Assembly: GCA_000224765.2 (NCBI GenBank)
Contig: AGAU01000240.1
Coordinates: 1 to 64,000, forward strand
DNA length: 64,000 nt
Source of the DNA: SAR324 cluster bacterium JCVI-SC AAA005
GTDB taxonomy: Bacteria; SAR324; NAC60-12
Direction of reading: 5' to 3'
In this document: positions 36,534 to 45,123 of the stretch, one piece after another
Layout of the letters: every line of letters starts with the position of its first letter
How positions within the stretch are numbered: the stretch's first letter is position 1
Program-made: the position numbers and the translations under genes
The notes under the pieces: model-generated
Seen by the model: only the letters and a program-made list of their open reading frames with translations
What the model was told of the DNA's origin: nothing
The model's database searches: none

Positions 36534-37792
36534 ATGAAACGAATTGTGGAGTATATGTCCGTTTCGCTTATTCACCATGGGCATGTGAGGCTCATTAAGC
36601 GTGCATCGGAATATGGCAAAGTGATTATTGGGTTAACCACTGATGATGTAATTGAACTAAAGAAAGGTTATCCCCAGAGTTGCGATACGAGCATCGTAAA
36701 GAAGTGCTTGAAACAATGGCTTTTGTCAAAAAGGTAGTGCCAACACCGTGGCTGGTTACAGAAAATGTACTGGCTAAATACGATATTGATCTGCTAGTTA
36801 ATGGCCATGATAACTCAAATGATATTCTTCAAGAAAAACTACTAATCTTCCCACGTAAAGCGGGTATCAGCAGTATCGACTTCCGCCAAAATCTAAGACG
36901 GTTAATTGCGCAGGTCAAAAATAAAAAACTGATTCTGACACCTAGGCCTGGTGCTGTGCCCTATGAGGCAACCAAAGTGATGCGCCCATTGTTTTGCTGT
37001 GGTGACGAAGGCTATACATAGATGTCTGCCGAGGTTATTGAATGGATAAAAGGGTTGTCTGGTCAGGATGAGGTCTTGTTTGCTCAAGGCTCTGCTACCT
37101 TTGGTTAGGAATTGGCTGCACATAGTTTGGTCCGGGGGAAGGTTTTGCTAATATCAACAGGGTATTGCAGTTATCGTTTGGAAAAACTATTGCCAAGGGG
37201 CTGTAACGTAACTAAATGTCAGTATGTGGACGTTGGAAATTTTACTGGTGATTTCGAGTGGGTGATGTGTGTGTATACTGAAACAAGTTGTGCGTTCAAA
37301 GTAAATTTAAGAAATATCTGCAAAATCGAAGATGCCTGAGGTGTGGCTTTGTATGTCAATGCAACTACTTTTGTTGGCTTAAAGGATCAACATGATTTAG
37401 CAAATGCCATGGCTTTCAGTTCTTGTAAGGGATTGTTTGGTATTAGGGGTGCTGCTTTTGTGGCTTATAAAAATTTGCTGAAGATTCATGACTTTGTTCA
37501 ATTTTATTTAAACTTCCAGACTCATCAAGAGCGTAGAATTACTGGTCCTTACTATGCAGTAGCTTCATTACATGGCGTCATGAATATTCATAATGATATT
37601 GTGCAACGTGTCAGGCCTAATCAACAGCCATTGTTATGCAAATATATAGACGTAAAAGTAACAAAGGATGATACTAATGTTGTGCTTTATCCACCATGTA
37701 GCGATCTTAAGGGCTCAGTTGTGTGCCCCTTGGGAAAACATTGGAATAAAATAAATATGTGTGATCAAATCATCGTAAAGGAATTTAATTAT
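36534..37792 (+). pseudogene. Decayed PntC-AEP transaminase fusion
   Basis: The N-terminal part reads KRIVEYMSVSLIHHGHVRLI (HxGH cytidylyltransferase) and after a frameshift near 36680 continues RKEVLETMAFVKKVVPTPWL, then DIDLLVNGHDN. It runs on as PRPGAVPYEATKVMRPLF, where class V AEP transaminases have the PGP entry motif. TAGs at 37019 and 37106 and a TGA at 37337 break it. The last part, FSSCKGLFGIRGAAFVAYKN, keeps the PLP lysine region and then runs without a stop into Ppd. Known homologues, as in Treponema denticola, make 2-aminoethylphosphonate by transamination and activate it as CMP-AEP. With one frameshift and three stops it cannot be functional as it stands. Confidence 0.8.
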
Positions 37793-38881
37793 ATGTTGGA
37801 TACAATCAAATTTACTAAATTGTTAATTGAAGAAGGTTTTACGCACTTGATCGTCGTTCCTTGTAGCTTTGCCAAAAACCTTATCAATGCATCTATTAAC
37901 AATAGTGATAAAATTCCTTATGTGCCATGTGCTAGCGAAGCGGTGGGTTGTTCAGTAGCTGCTGGTCTGTCTATGACGGGCCAGCGCCCTATAGTGATTG
38001 TCCAATCTTCAGGATTAACTAATATGGGTAGTTGTATAACTAGCCTATTGATACCATACGATTTGAAATTTCCCATTATCACCAGTTGGCGTACCTACGA
38101 GACAGGTGATAGTGAAATTCAGCATGCACACCTCGCAACACGTCTGCCTGATCTGATAGATGCATACGGCTATGAACATGTGTTGCTTGATCTTGATAGC
38201 GAGGTAACGGCGAAAGAGCAAATTAAAGCCTGTGAACAACGAATGCAAATCTGCGTATTGCAGAAAGATACATTCTCACCAGTTAAGTTAGAAACAGATG
38301 TGTTAAATTTATCAAAATATCCAAAGCGCAGTGAATATCTTAAGTTGATGAATGAAAAATTTTCAGGTACCGAAAAAGTTTTCATTGGTACTACCGGTAA
38401 TACCGCACGTGATATGGGTACTTTCATGCCTGATACTTCTAATTTTTTTATGGTGGGTAACATGGGTGGTGCCTTGAGTCTTGGTTTGGGTGCAGCAATG
38501 GCTGGGCGTGATATCTGTGTCTGCGGGGGTGATGCTGAATTTGTTATGCACATGGGTGGGCTTACAACTGCGGGGCGTTATAACAAAGGCAGTACAGGTA
38601 AGCTTACTTACATTATGTTTGATAATGAATCGAATAAGAGTACCGGTGGACAGAGAACCTATCAGGATCACCTAAACTACAGCAAAATCGTTGACGGTAG
38701 TAGCATTAGTGTCGACTATGACATTGTCACTACAGTTGCTGATTTTGCTCAGGTTCTAGAGGCATTAGATGAAAAGTCCGGTATACATTTTGTGCATGTA
38801 AAAGCATCGTATGATGCTGAAACACCTCGTCCTGAGGCAGAAATAATCATTAATAGCACAGATGTTTTTTTAAATAAGTAA
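37793..38881 (+). CDS. ppd: Phosphonopyruvate decarboxylase
   Basis: About 362 residues from the ATG at 37793, preceded by aaagga; the open frame continues upstream to 37343 but that part is the transaminase remnant. It shows LIEEGFTHLIVVPCSFAKNL, CASEAVGCSVAAGLSMTGQR (the ThDP-activating Glu), QSSGLTNMGSCITSLLIPYD, and the ThDP-binding VCGGDAEFVMHMGGLTTAGR followed by FDNESNKSTGGQ. Ppd decarboxylates phosphonopyruvate to phosphonoacetaldehyde and so drives the unfavourable PepM reaction. Third gene of the phosphonate block and intact. It would feed phosphonoacetaldehyde to an AEP transaminase. Confidence 0.92.
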   Translation: MLDTIKFTKLLIEEGFTHLIVVPCSFAKNLINASINNSDKIPYVPCASEAVGCSVAAGLSMTGQRPIVIVQSSGLTNMGSCITSLLIPYDLKFPIITSWRTYETGDSEIQHAHLATRLPDLIDAYGYEHVLLDLDSEVTAKEQIKACEQRMQICVLQKDTFSPVKLETDVLNLSKYPKRSEYLKLMNEKFSGTEKVFIGTTGNTARDMGTFMPDTSNFFMVGNMGGALSLGLGAAMAGRDICVCGGDAEFVMHMGGLTTAGRYNKGSTGKLTYIMFDNESNKSTGGQRTYQDHLNYSKIVDGSSISVDYDIVTTVADFAQVLEALDEKSGIHFVHVKASYDAETPRPEAEIIINSTDVFLNK

Positions 38882-38929
38882 TCGTGAATTCAATTTGGCT
38901 CCTTAATGTAATAATTTAATTATTCTTAT

Positions 38930-39243
38930 GAATTATATAGACATGATAAAATTAGTTTATAATAGTAAAGATGTGAGCAAATCTCTTAGTTTTTGTAGTC
39001 ATTTCGATATCGTTGATTCTTATTATCGCAAAAGACTTTTTTTGAATATTTATCCGAAAGTAGCTTTTGCCCATAGAGGATGTAAAAGTCGTTGATATGG
39101 GCTCTGGATTTGGTGCTCGCTTGCAGAGTACGGAGTGTTTTGGTGCTCATCCGGTAATTTGTATGGTGTGGGTCTTTCTGAAGAGAGAGCGGCTATTGCA
39201 AAAGAGATCTCACCAAATATGAATTTGATTGGTATCTATTAGT
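38930..39243 (+). pseudogene. Remnant of a SAM-dependent methyltransferase
   Basis: Two frames together give DSYYRKRLFLNIYP, then VKVVDMGSGFGARLQ (a motif-I SAM-binding stretch), then SSGNLYGVGLSEERAAIAKE. The pattern fits a class I methyltransferase with two frameshifts and no intact frame. It follows ppd by about 50 bases and may once have modified the phosphonate or its carrier. Confidence 0.5.
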
Positions 39244-39309
39244 TGAATATCTAACACAAATCCAACTTAAGTTTGGAGAGGTTTCTGAAAATACTTCGAG
39301 TCAATATTA

Positions 39310-40084
39310 GTACCGTTCCAAAATAATTACTTAGTAGAAAAAAATCAACAACTGCATGCTGATGTTAAAATAGATAAACGTCAAAATCAATATCTTCAAG
39401 AAAAGAACCCTGTTAATGAAAATTTGTTTGATGTTAAATGGTTAAAGAAAGTTGATGCAATTCTTGAATACATCAATTCGGAATTATCTGAAACCAATTT
39501 TAATAATTCTGATTTTCACAGGTACCCGTATAAAAAGAAAATTTGTTTAATTGATATTGATGTCCCAAGATTTCTTGAGTACCAAATTGATAAGAAAGAA
39601 TCCCTTACCATTTCATTACAAGCGTAACTTGAATAAATACCTGGTTGGAATTGGAAAAAAATAAAGGAAAAGGATTGGGATAAATTTATCCTTCCACTTA
39701 CTGAATATTTTGATGATAATGGGACCGCAAAAGTACCGGCAAAGTTTATCTCGAGTTCTGAATTTAAGCTTGGCTCCAAGGTCAGTGAATTATGAAAAAT
39801 GTATAAACGTGGGAATCTTTCCCTCTGAGAGAATACATCAATTAGAGTCTTTTGCTGATTGGTCTTGGAGTCCTGCAGATGACTATTAGAATGTGATGTA
39901 TAATGATTTTATTAAATATCTTTCTGAACACAGGAAATTCCCATTTATTACTAATTCTTCTTGTGCAAATTTACCCCATTGGTACGCTCAATAATTTGAG
40001 CATTAATCAAATCATAAGCTTTCAGATCAACAATCAAAAAAGTTCAATACGCTGAAGCCAAGGCAATTGAAGTTCTCTGAATAA
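39310..40084 (+). pseudogene. Decayed protein with helicase-associated (HA) domains
   Basis: A 67-codon open piece (39424-39627) is followed by text reading DWDKFILPLTEYFDDNGTAK, then KMYKRGNLS, SERIHQLESFADWSWSP, then a TAG at 39887-39889 in DDYxNVMYNDFIKYLSEHRK, and LPHWYAQ before a TAA. The pattern of Trp, spaced basic KxGxLSxERIxxLE and a W(S/D)P end is that of HA domains (PF03457), found in phage and island helicases. Frameshifts and stops show it is dead. The TAG stands at a Trp position. Confidence 0.6.
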
Positions 40085-40152
40085 TTTTCGGTTGTCCATC
40101 TCCTAAAGTGATCGCACAATACTAGTGAACACTTGCTAACGAGGAGGCAACG

Positions 40153-40545
40153 ATGGAACTATTGAAGACACTGCAGCTGACACGGTATCAGCGAAACAAT
40201 AGAAACAATCCCGTCCTACAACGCAGAATCAAGCTTGCTGTTGGTCTAAGTGAGCAGATTCAGCTAGCTAAAAATCCAAACTATAAACAGATTAGTGTAC
40301 GTACTGTTGCAGACGATAGTGGTGAACTACGTGAAGTTGAAGTGAGTAAACGTGTGCTGCGTTGTTGGCATGTGGGTGCGGATGGTACTGTTGAATTAAC
40401 CCTACGCTATGGCAGCAGGGTGCTTGAACTTGCCAAGGGCATGGATGCTGTTGAACTAGTGAGTAAAGATGAATTGGTTGGTGTGCTAGAACAGTTTAAG
40501 GCAGCTGCTGAGCTTGGTGAGATGGATGATATGATTGCTGCCTAG
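40153..40545 (+). CDS. DUF6641-like protein
   Basis: A 130-residue protein from ATG 40153, preceded by aacgaggaggcaacg, a strong ribosome-binding site. It has LKTLQLTRYQRNNRN, basic helix RRIKLAVGLSEQIQLA, the strand VSKRVLRCWHVGADGTVELT, and YGSRVLELAKGMDAVELVSK. This resembles DUF6641 proteins carried on integrative elements and plasmids; the role is unknown. The frame is intact, with TAG as terminator. Last gene before the right attachment site. Confidence 0.65.
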   Translation: MELLKTLQLTRYQRNNRNNPVLQRRIKLAVGLSEQIQLAKNPNYKQISVRTVADDSGELREVEVSKRVLRCWHVGADGTVELTLRYGSRVLELAKGMDAVELVSKDELVGVLEQFKAAAELGEMDDMIAA

Positions 40546-40793
40546 TTGGCAAAGCGAAAACGTGTTAACACACAACAGCACTAGTAATTTACTTGGTTTT
40601 TAGCCCTTTGACTTGTTGATTTATGGGGTGTTAAAGTTACACAATTTTTTGGTTCATTTTTGCTTCTGTACGATATCAATACTTTGAAGGGTTGCTCAGA
40701 CTCCTGTTTTGCTATAAAAACTTACACAAAAGCTACACACTGAAATTTGTAACTTGTAAATTATTGAAATAAAAGGAGGAAAAACTCCATAAA

Positions 40794-40809
40794 TGCAGGT
40801 GACATACAA
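40794..40809. repeat. Right attachment site of the island
   Basis: Second copy of the 16-base repeat; beyond it on the minus strand lies the 5' part of the ridA-like gene. Confidence 0.8.
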
Positions 40810-40930
40810 ACCTCCCATGGTGAGGGTGAACGAAATACAAGCCTGAAATGTGGGAAACATCCACGCTGGCCGATATTTCTCACGAATTATCTCACTGACT
40901 GGATTTGTGAAGTGCGTCAGTCATAGAAAC
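40794..40930 (-). pseudogene. 5' part of the ridA-like gene split by the island
   Basis: On the minus strand the frame EISASVDVSHISGLYFVHPH reaches the att core as RFVCHL and, when joined to the left flank, continues QISVVGEGSW into the RidA body. The segment also contains two TGA codons near its start, so the gene was or has become degenerate. Identification rests mainly on the frame match across the repeat. Confidence 0.55.
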
Positions 40931-41082
40931 TTTGTATCAGCTTAGCTACTGTGTCAGAGCGTATTGCTTTAGCTTCTAAATCCATCATATATTTCAATTA
41001 TCATTAAATTGATAAGTTTAAATTTACTAAAATTAAATTATTTAATAATTTAGTTTCATAATATTGTCATAGGATACACAAA

Positions 41083-42987
41083 TTGATTGTCCAACACCGA
41101 TCCACTGAATCAATCACTTTCAGTAAAGCAGAAAATCTTGTTCAAGAATTTGCGAGTAGAGGTGTCACTGTTCTTTCTCCAGAAAGTCTTGGCGTTCCTT
41201 TTGAGATTCATCAATGTATTTATGAAAAAGAAAAGAAAGCGGTTCGTGATCAGCAACGCATCACTCCTGAGGTCATTCCAGAAATCTTTGATATCTTGAG
41301 TGCTCCTGGATTGGTCGAAGCTTGTGATCGAATTGTGGGGAAAAACTGGGCGATTGTGCCCTTCATTCATAATGCTCCCTTCATCAGCGGAGCTCGTGAC
41401 CAGCACTGGCACAAAGACGATAACGCTCCATACAATGCCCGCAAGCAGAGGCATCACCAAGCTATCCAAATTGAGATGCTCTACTACCCGCAGGAGGTTT
41501 CTTCAGAAATGGGACCGACTGCGATTGTTCCGTTTAGCCACTATTGGACATTCAATCACGAAGAGAACCACGACAACTTTGCAGGAGCTGATCACATTGA
41601 CTTTGCCTACTTAATCGAAGGCTTGGAGAGCATGCCGGTTAGTGGGCCAGACTCCAAATACACACTGGAAGACATTATCCATCGACAGACAAAACACGAT
41701 CAACGGATGATGGAAGCAGTTTCAGCGCTAAACTGGCCTCTGGCTAAGGTCTTTGAAGTTGCTCCACTGCAGGCTGGGAGCGTCCTTCTCTATTCGCACA
41801 ACACTTTCCATAGGGGTAACCACCGTAGAGATGATTGGCATCAATGGACGGAGAAGCCACGATTTATGTGGAGATTCTGGATTTATCGGACAAATGAACC
41901 GGTAGGAACGGACTCAGCAGAAGTTGACTGGTGTCAAGAAAGCGTGGATCCCCTAACAGGGTTTGATCTGACTGAGGTGAGTTCTGGAATCAAGAGCATC
42001 TGGCGTTACCATAAGCATTGGCTAGAAACTGGTAAGCCACCATCGCCAAAAATCAAAAATACGGCTCAATCTGGCGAAGATCTGAAAAAAGAAGCTATAC
42101 AACTTTTTGAACAAGTTCTGGAAAACGGAGATGAAAAGGAACCCGTCCGAATTGGTGCCGCCTACGAACTTGCAGTGATCAGGGATCAGGTACTTGCAAA
42201 GGGATTACTGCGAAGAGCGCTTCTGAATGAGCGTGAAAGTGTGAGAAGAGCTGGCACCTACGGCCTGGTTGCCTTGGGTGCTGCCTCTGAAGATGTATTT
42301 TTAGAGGTAATCAAATCACCAATTAAATGGTTGCGGAAGTCAGGTGTATACGGATTGGGTGAAGTTAGTGCCCTGAACCAAGAAATCTTTGATGCTGTCA
42401 AGGAATGCTTGCTAGAGGACTCATCAAAATACGTGCGCTCTGTTGCTGCAGGTTCCTTCGGGTGTCTTGGTAGACGTGTGATTGCTGCAGGACAGGGACT
42501 AGAGTGGATCCCAAAATGTATTGAGGCCCTCATCCAAAGTCTTCAGCAGGAAAAAAACCAACTCTCCATGGACCTAGCACAAAAAAGAAACATCAAGTTC
42601 GTACGACCAACGGATGAATGTGATGTGTGTGAGGGAATGGGAATCGATTTCGGAATTAAGAGATTTGAACCTGTCCGTTCGGCAGTTCGTGAGAACGTCC
42701 TGTGGGCTCTGGTGATGCTATGCTCTCATGGAGAGGAGGTGCTAGGTGAAAATCTAGACTCTTTGCTAGAGGAACTGAAGAAAATCATCCAAGAAGATCG
42801 GAATGTGATCACTGTTGGTTTCGCAATGGATGCGCTCAGCCGACTGGCGCACTTGTTGGTTTGTGAAAACACTCTTTCTGCCCCAATCAATGAATTAAGA
42901 GATGACCTAGAGACAATTCTCAATTCATCACCAATTAAGTGTTGGGAATCCTTGGTTCGATCGGGTTTGAGACCAGAGTCTCTCTAA
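41083..42987 (+). CDS. PhyH-family Fe(II)/2-oxoglutarate dioxygenase with HEAT-repeat C-terminus
   Basis: A 634-residue protein. Residues about 15-330 are a phytanoyl-CoA-dioxygenase-like fold: RDQHWHKDDNAPYNARKQRH near 106 carries the HxD iron ligands (HKD), YYPQEVSSEMGPTAIVPFSH follows, and SHNTFHRGNHRRDDWHQW near 244 holds the distal His and the 2-oxoglutarate Arg. Residues about 340-620 are alpha-helical repeats (LRRALLNERESVRRAGTYGL, RKSGVYGLGEVSALN, VRSVAAGSFGCLGR) typical of HEAT/PBS-lyase repeats. The pairing suggests a hydroxylase that binds a protein or large partner. Start TTG 41083 is the first possible; no better ATG exists upstream. Substrate unknown. Confidence 0.85.
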   Translation: MIVQHRSTESITFSKAENLVQEFASRGVTVLSPESLGVPFEIHQCIYEKEKKAVRDQQRITPEVIPEIFDILSAPGLVEACDRIVGKNWAIVPFIHNAPFISGARDQHWHKDDNAPYNARKQRHHQAIQIEMLYYPQEVSSEMGPTAIVPFSHYWTFNHEENHDNFAGADHIDFAYLIEGLESMPVSGPDSKYTLEDIIHRQTKHDQRMMEAVSALNWPLAKVFEVAPLQAGSVLLYSHNTFHRGNHRRDDWHQWTEKPRFMWRFWIYRTNEPVGTDSAEVDWCQESVDPLTGFDLTEVSSGIKSIWRYHKHWLETGKPPSPKIKNTAQSGEDLKKEAIQLFEQVLENGDEKEPVRIGAAYELAVIRDQVLAKGLLRRALLNERESVRRAGTYGLVALGAASEDVFLEVIKSPIKWLRKSGVYGLGEVSALNQEIFDAVKECLLEDSSKYVRSVAAGSFGCLGRRVIAAGQGLEWIPKCIEALIQSLQQEKNQLSMDLAQKRNIKFVRPTDECDVCEGMGIDFGIKRFEPVRSAVRENVLWALVMLCSHGEEVLGENLDSLLEELKKIIQEDRNVITVGFAMDALSRLAHLLVCENTLSAPINELRDDLETILNSSPIKCWESLVRSGLRPESL

Positions 42988-43166
42988 GCGACTTACCATT
43001 GATTTAGAGCCAACTTAACAACCCCAAGAAACCAATCCCAGTTCATATCTTCCAGGATCCAACTCAGCATTTTGAACTCTCCCAGGGTTAGACCAGAATG
43101 TGATAAAAGTTTGATTGAAACGACGCCTTGATTCAGTTTTTACAGCAACCAATCAAAGGAGAAAAC

Positions 43167-43961
43167 ATGTCCTATCAATTCCCAATGGCAGTCTGTGCCG
43201 AGATGCTCTGGCAAAATAAGCCGATCGAGTGGCGTGTGAGCAAGTTGACAGAAATGGGATTCGCTGTGGGCTTATGGAATTGGCCCACTTATGATCTGGA
43301 CAAGTTGGAGAAAACCAAGGCCAATTTTTCAATCATGAATGGCTACCTACGAGGACGTCTTGCTGACGATGAGGGAGCAGAAGAACTCTTTTTTACAGCA
43401 GCGAAGACCATTGTTGTTGGGAAGCGACTCAACGTAGATCGACTGAACCTACACGGAACCGATTTGGGTGAGCGGAGATTGCCAACACAATATTGTGAAA
43501 CCGTGACTGAAGCGCTGTGGCTGAAAGCTATGGATACGCTGAATCGTGTCGCAGACCTAGCAGACAAATAGAGAGTTGTCTTTGCTCTTGAAAATCTGAA
43601 TCTACCGGTGAACCACCCAGGAGTTCCGTTCGCTTTGGCAGAAGACACCCTAGCTTTGGTCGCTGCAGTCAATCGCCCTAAATTGAAGCTCAGTCTAGAT
43701 TTGTATCATGTGCAGATTGGCGAAGGAAACCTGATTGAGATGTGCCGAAAATGCCTGCCCTACATTGGTGAAATCCAAGTTGCCGATGTACCAGGTCCGC
43801 AGGAACCTGGTACAGGAGAGATCAATTATCCAAAAATTGCCGAAGCGCTTTATCAGATGGGCTATCGTGGGACCATCGGATTAGAGGCTTATGCTTCAGG
43901 AAAGCCAGAGCAAGCGATCGAAGCCTTCCGCAGAGCATTTACCGTTGCCAACCCCAGTTAA
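43167..43961 (+). pseudogene. TIM-barrel sugar isomerase (hydroxypyruvate-isomerase family) with one in-frame TAG
   Basis: From ATG 43167, with aaagga just upstream, the frame runs 265 codons to 43961 with a single TAG at 43569-43571. Before it: SYQFPMAVCAEMLWQNKPIE and DRLNLHGTDLGERRLPTQYC. After it: VVFALENLNLPVNHPGVPFA with the metal-binding Glu, LDLYHVQIGEGNLIE with Asp and His, and IQVADVPGPQEPGTGEINYP. This is a whole Hyi/IolE-type xylose-isomerase-like barrel acting on a small keto-sugar or hydroxypyruvate-like compound. The stop lies in the loop before beta-strand four. If the TAG is read, the enzyme is complete. It opens a cluster with MocE-, MocF- and MocD-like genes. Confidence 0.8.
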
Positions 43962-43993
43962 TTTAAGAATCTACAAACAGATAGAAGGGCATC

Positions 43994-44305
43994 ATGGCTG
44001 AATGGGTTAAAGCTTGCGCTGCTGATGAAATTGATGAAGAAGATGTGATTAGGTTTGATCACGGTGATCGAACATTTGGCGTTTATCGATCTCCGGAGGA
44101 TGAATATTACGCAACGGATGGCTTGTGTACTCATGAGAAGATTCATCTCGCAGATGGGCTCATGATGGACAATGTGATTGAGTGTCCAAAGCATAACGGA
44201 CGATTTGATTACACAGATGGCAGTGCTCTGGGAGCGCCTGTCTGTGAAAACCTGCAGACCTATCTTGTGAAGGTCGAAGATGGCCAAGTATTCATCAATA
44301 TATGA
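43994..44305 (+). CDS. Rieske-type [2Fe-2S] ferredoxin, MocE-like
   Basis: A 103-residue protein with the Rieske ligand boxes: GLCTHEKIHLADG (Cys-x-His) near 48 and ECPKHNGRFD (Cys-x-x-His) near 67, the spacing of oxygenase-type Rieske ferredoxins. It would pass electrons from an FAD reductase to an oxygenase. It lies 32 bases behind the TIM-barrel gene and is in the same cluster as a ferredoxin reductase (47118) and a desaturase-type oxygenase (49304), the three components of the rhizopine-type MocDEF system. The frame is intact. Confidence 0.9.
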   Translation: MAEWVKACAADEIDEEDVIRFDHGDRTFGVYRSPEDEYYATDGLCTHEKIHLADGLMMDNVIECPKHNGRFDYTDGSALGAPVCENLQTYLVKVEDGQVFINI

Positions 44306-44580
44306 AGCTAAGTTCCATCAGTACTTGAATTTACTTGAAGGAAATAAACGAAATTAGTTCATGTTATCGATAACTTTTTCAAAGCACTAAGACGTTTGGA
44401 AGCTGTTGATGGCATAAATATCGGTTGAGCCAAATAAACCAAAATCGGATCAATTAAGCAGCCAACGGATATAGCAAAAGTTTATGCTTCATTCCCCTCA
44501 CAATCAGGCCAAGGATATTCAATAGATTCATCATCTCTCTGGCTCTTGCGGGAATTTTATTTCTTTCCCTCATTAACTTT
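44306..44580. other. Region without a recognisable gene
   Basis: About 275 bases between the ferredoxin and the CRYL1-like remnant contain no readable frame. The missing N-terminal Rossmann domain of the dehydrogenase would be expected here but cannot be recognised. Confidence 0.4.
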
Positions 44581-45123
44581 ATGAAAGGAACAAATCCACC
44601 CTATCCGGTGCCCCTAGTCGAACTAGCCCCAGCTCCTTGGACTTCTTAAGAGACTGTGACCGGAGCCTATGAAATCATGAAGGCAGTTGGGCAAAGTCTG
44701 ATCGTTGTAAAAAAAGAAATACAAGGATTCATTCTGAATTGTTTGCAAGATGCTCTTATCAATGAAGCTCTGCTTCTTGCAGAGAGCGATTACGCCAATA
44801 CGGATGATATCGACTGTGCTGTTTGAGATGGTCTTGGGCTACGATGGTCTTTCATGGGACCATTTGAAACTATAGACTTCAATGCACCAGTTGGCCTGGC
44901 TGATTACGCAGCGCGTTATAGCCAAATGTATCGTGAAATGTCAGTCTTTCAAAGCTCTGAGATGAAGTGGGATGTGAATCTGATCAAGCGCATCTATAAA
45001 GATCGACGCTCAATGCTTGAGGAAACTGGAATAGAAGAACGCCAGGTGTGGCATGACCGGAGTTTGGCAGATCTCGTCGCTCACAAAAGTAAATTAGATA
45101 AGCAGAGTAATAAGTTTGAGTAA
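44581..45123 (+). pseudogene. CRYL1-like 3-hydroxyacyl-CoA dehydrogenase remnant
   Basis: One frame reads GTNPPYPVPLVELAPAPWTS, a TAA at 44647, then LIVVKKEIQGFILNCLQDAL, a TGA at 44824, and DGLGLRWSFMGPFETIDFNA to the stop at 45123. This is the C-terminal half of lambda-crystallin/L-gulonate 3-dehydrogenase-type enzymes, where GLGLRW and MGPFETIDLNAPGG are hallmarks. The N-terminal Rossmann domain is missing and two stops are present, so it is inactive. It overlaps the following BKACE gene by 8 bases, evidence of a former operon. Confidence 0.8.

Larger units (their letters stand above)
32363..40809. mobile_element. Integrated genomic island (about 8.4 kb) in ridA
   Basis: The perfect 16-base repeat TGCAGGTGACATACAA occurs at 32363-32378 and 40794-40809. 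A tyrosine recombinase begins 158 bases inside the left copy, the classic integrase-next-to-att layout. The chromosomal flanks read as the two halves of one RidA-like gene. DNA inside is visibly more AT-rich than the flanks. AAAACTTACACA-type repeats lie inside both ends (32425 and 40717) and could be integrase arm sites. Cargo: recombinase remnant, phosphonate biosynthesis genes, several decayed genes and a DUF6641-like gene. No conjugation or replication gene is seen, so it is probably a non-autonomous or decayed integrative element. Confidence 0.8.

Noticed and set aside
37343..37792. Ppd with a 150-residue N-terminal extension
   Set aside because: The extension is recognisable as the PLP-domain end of the AEP transaminase; the Ppd homology and a ribosome-binding site begin at 37793.
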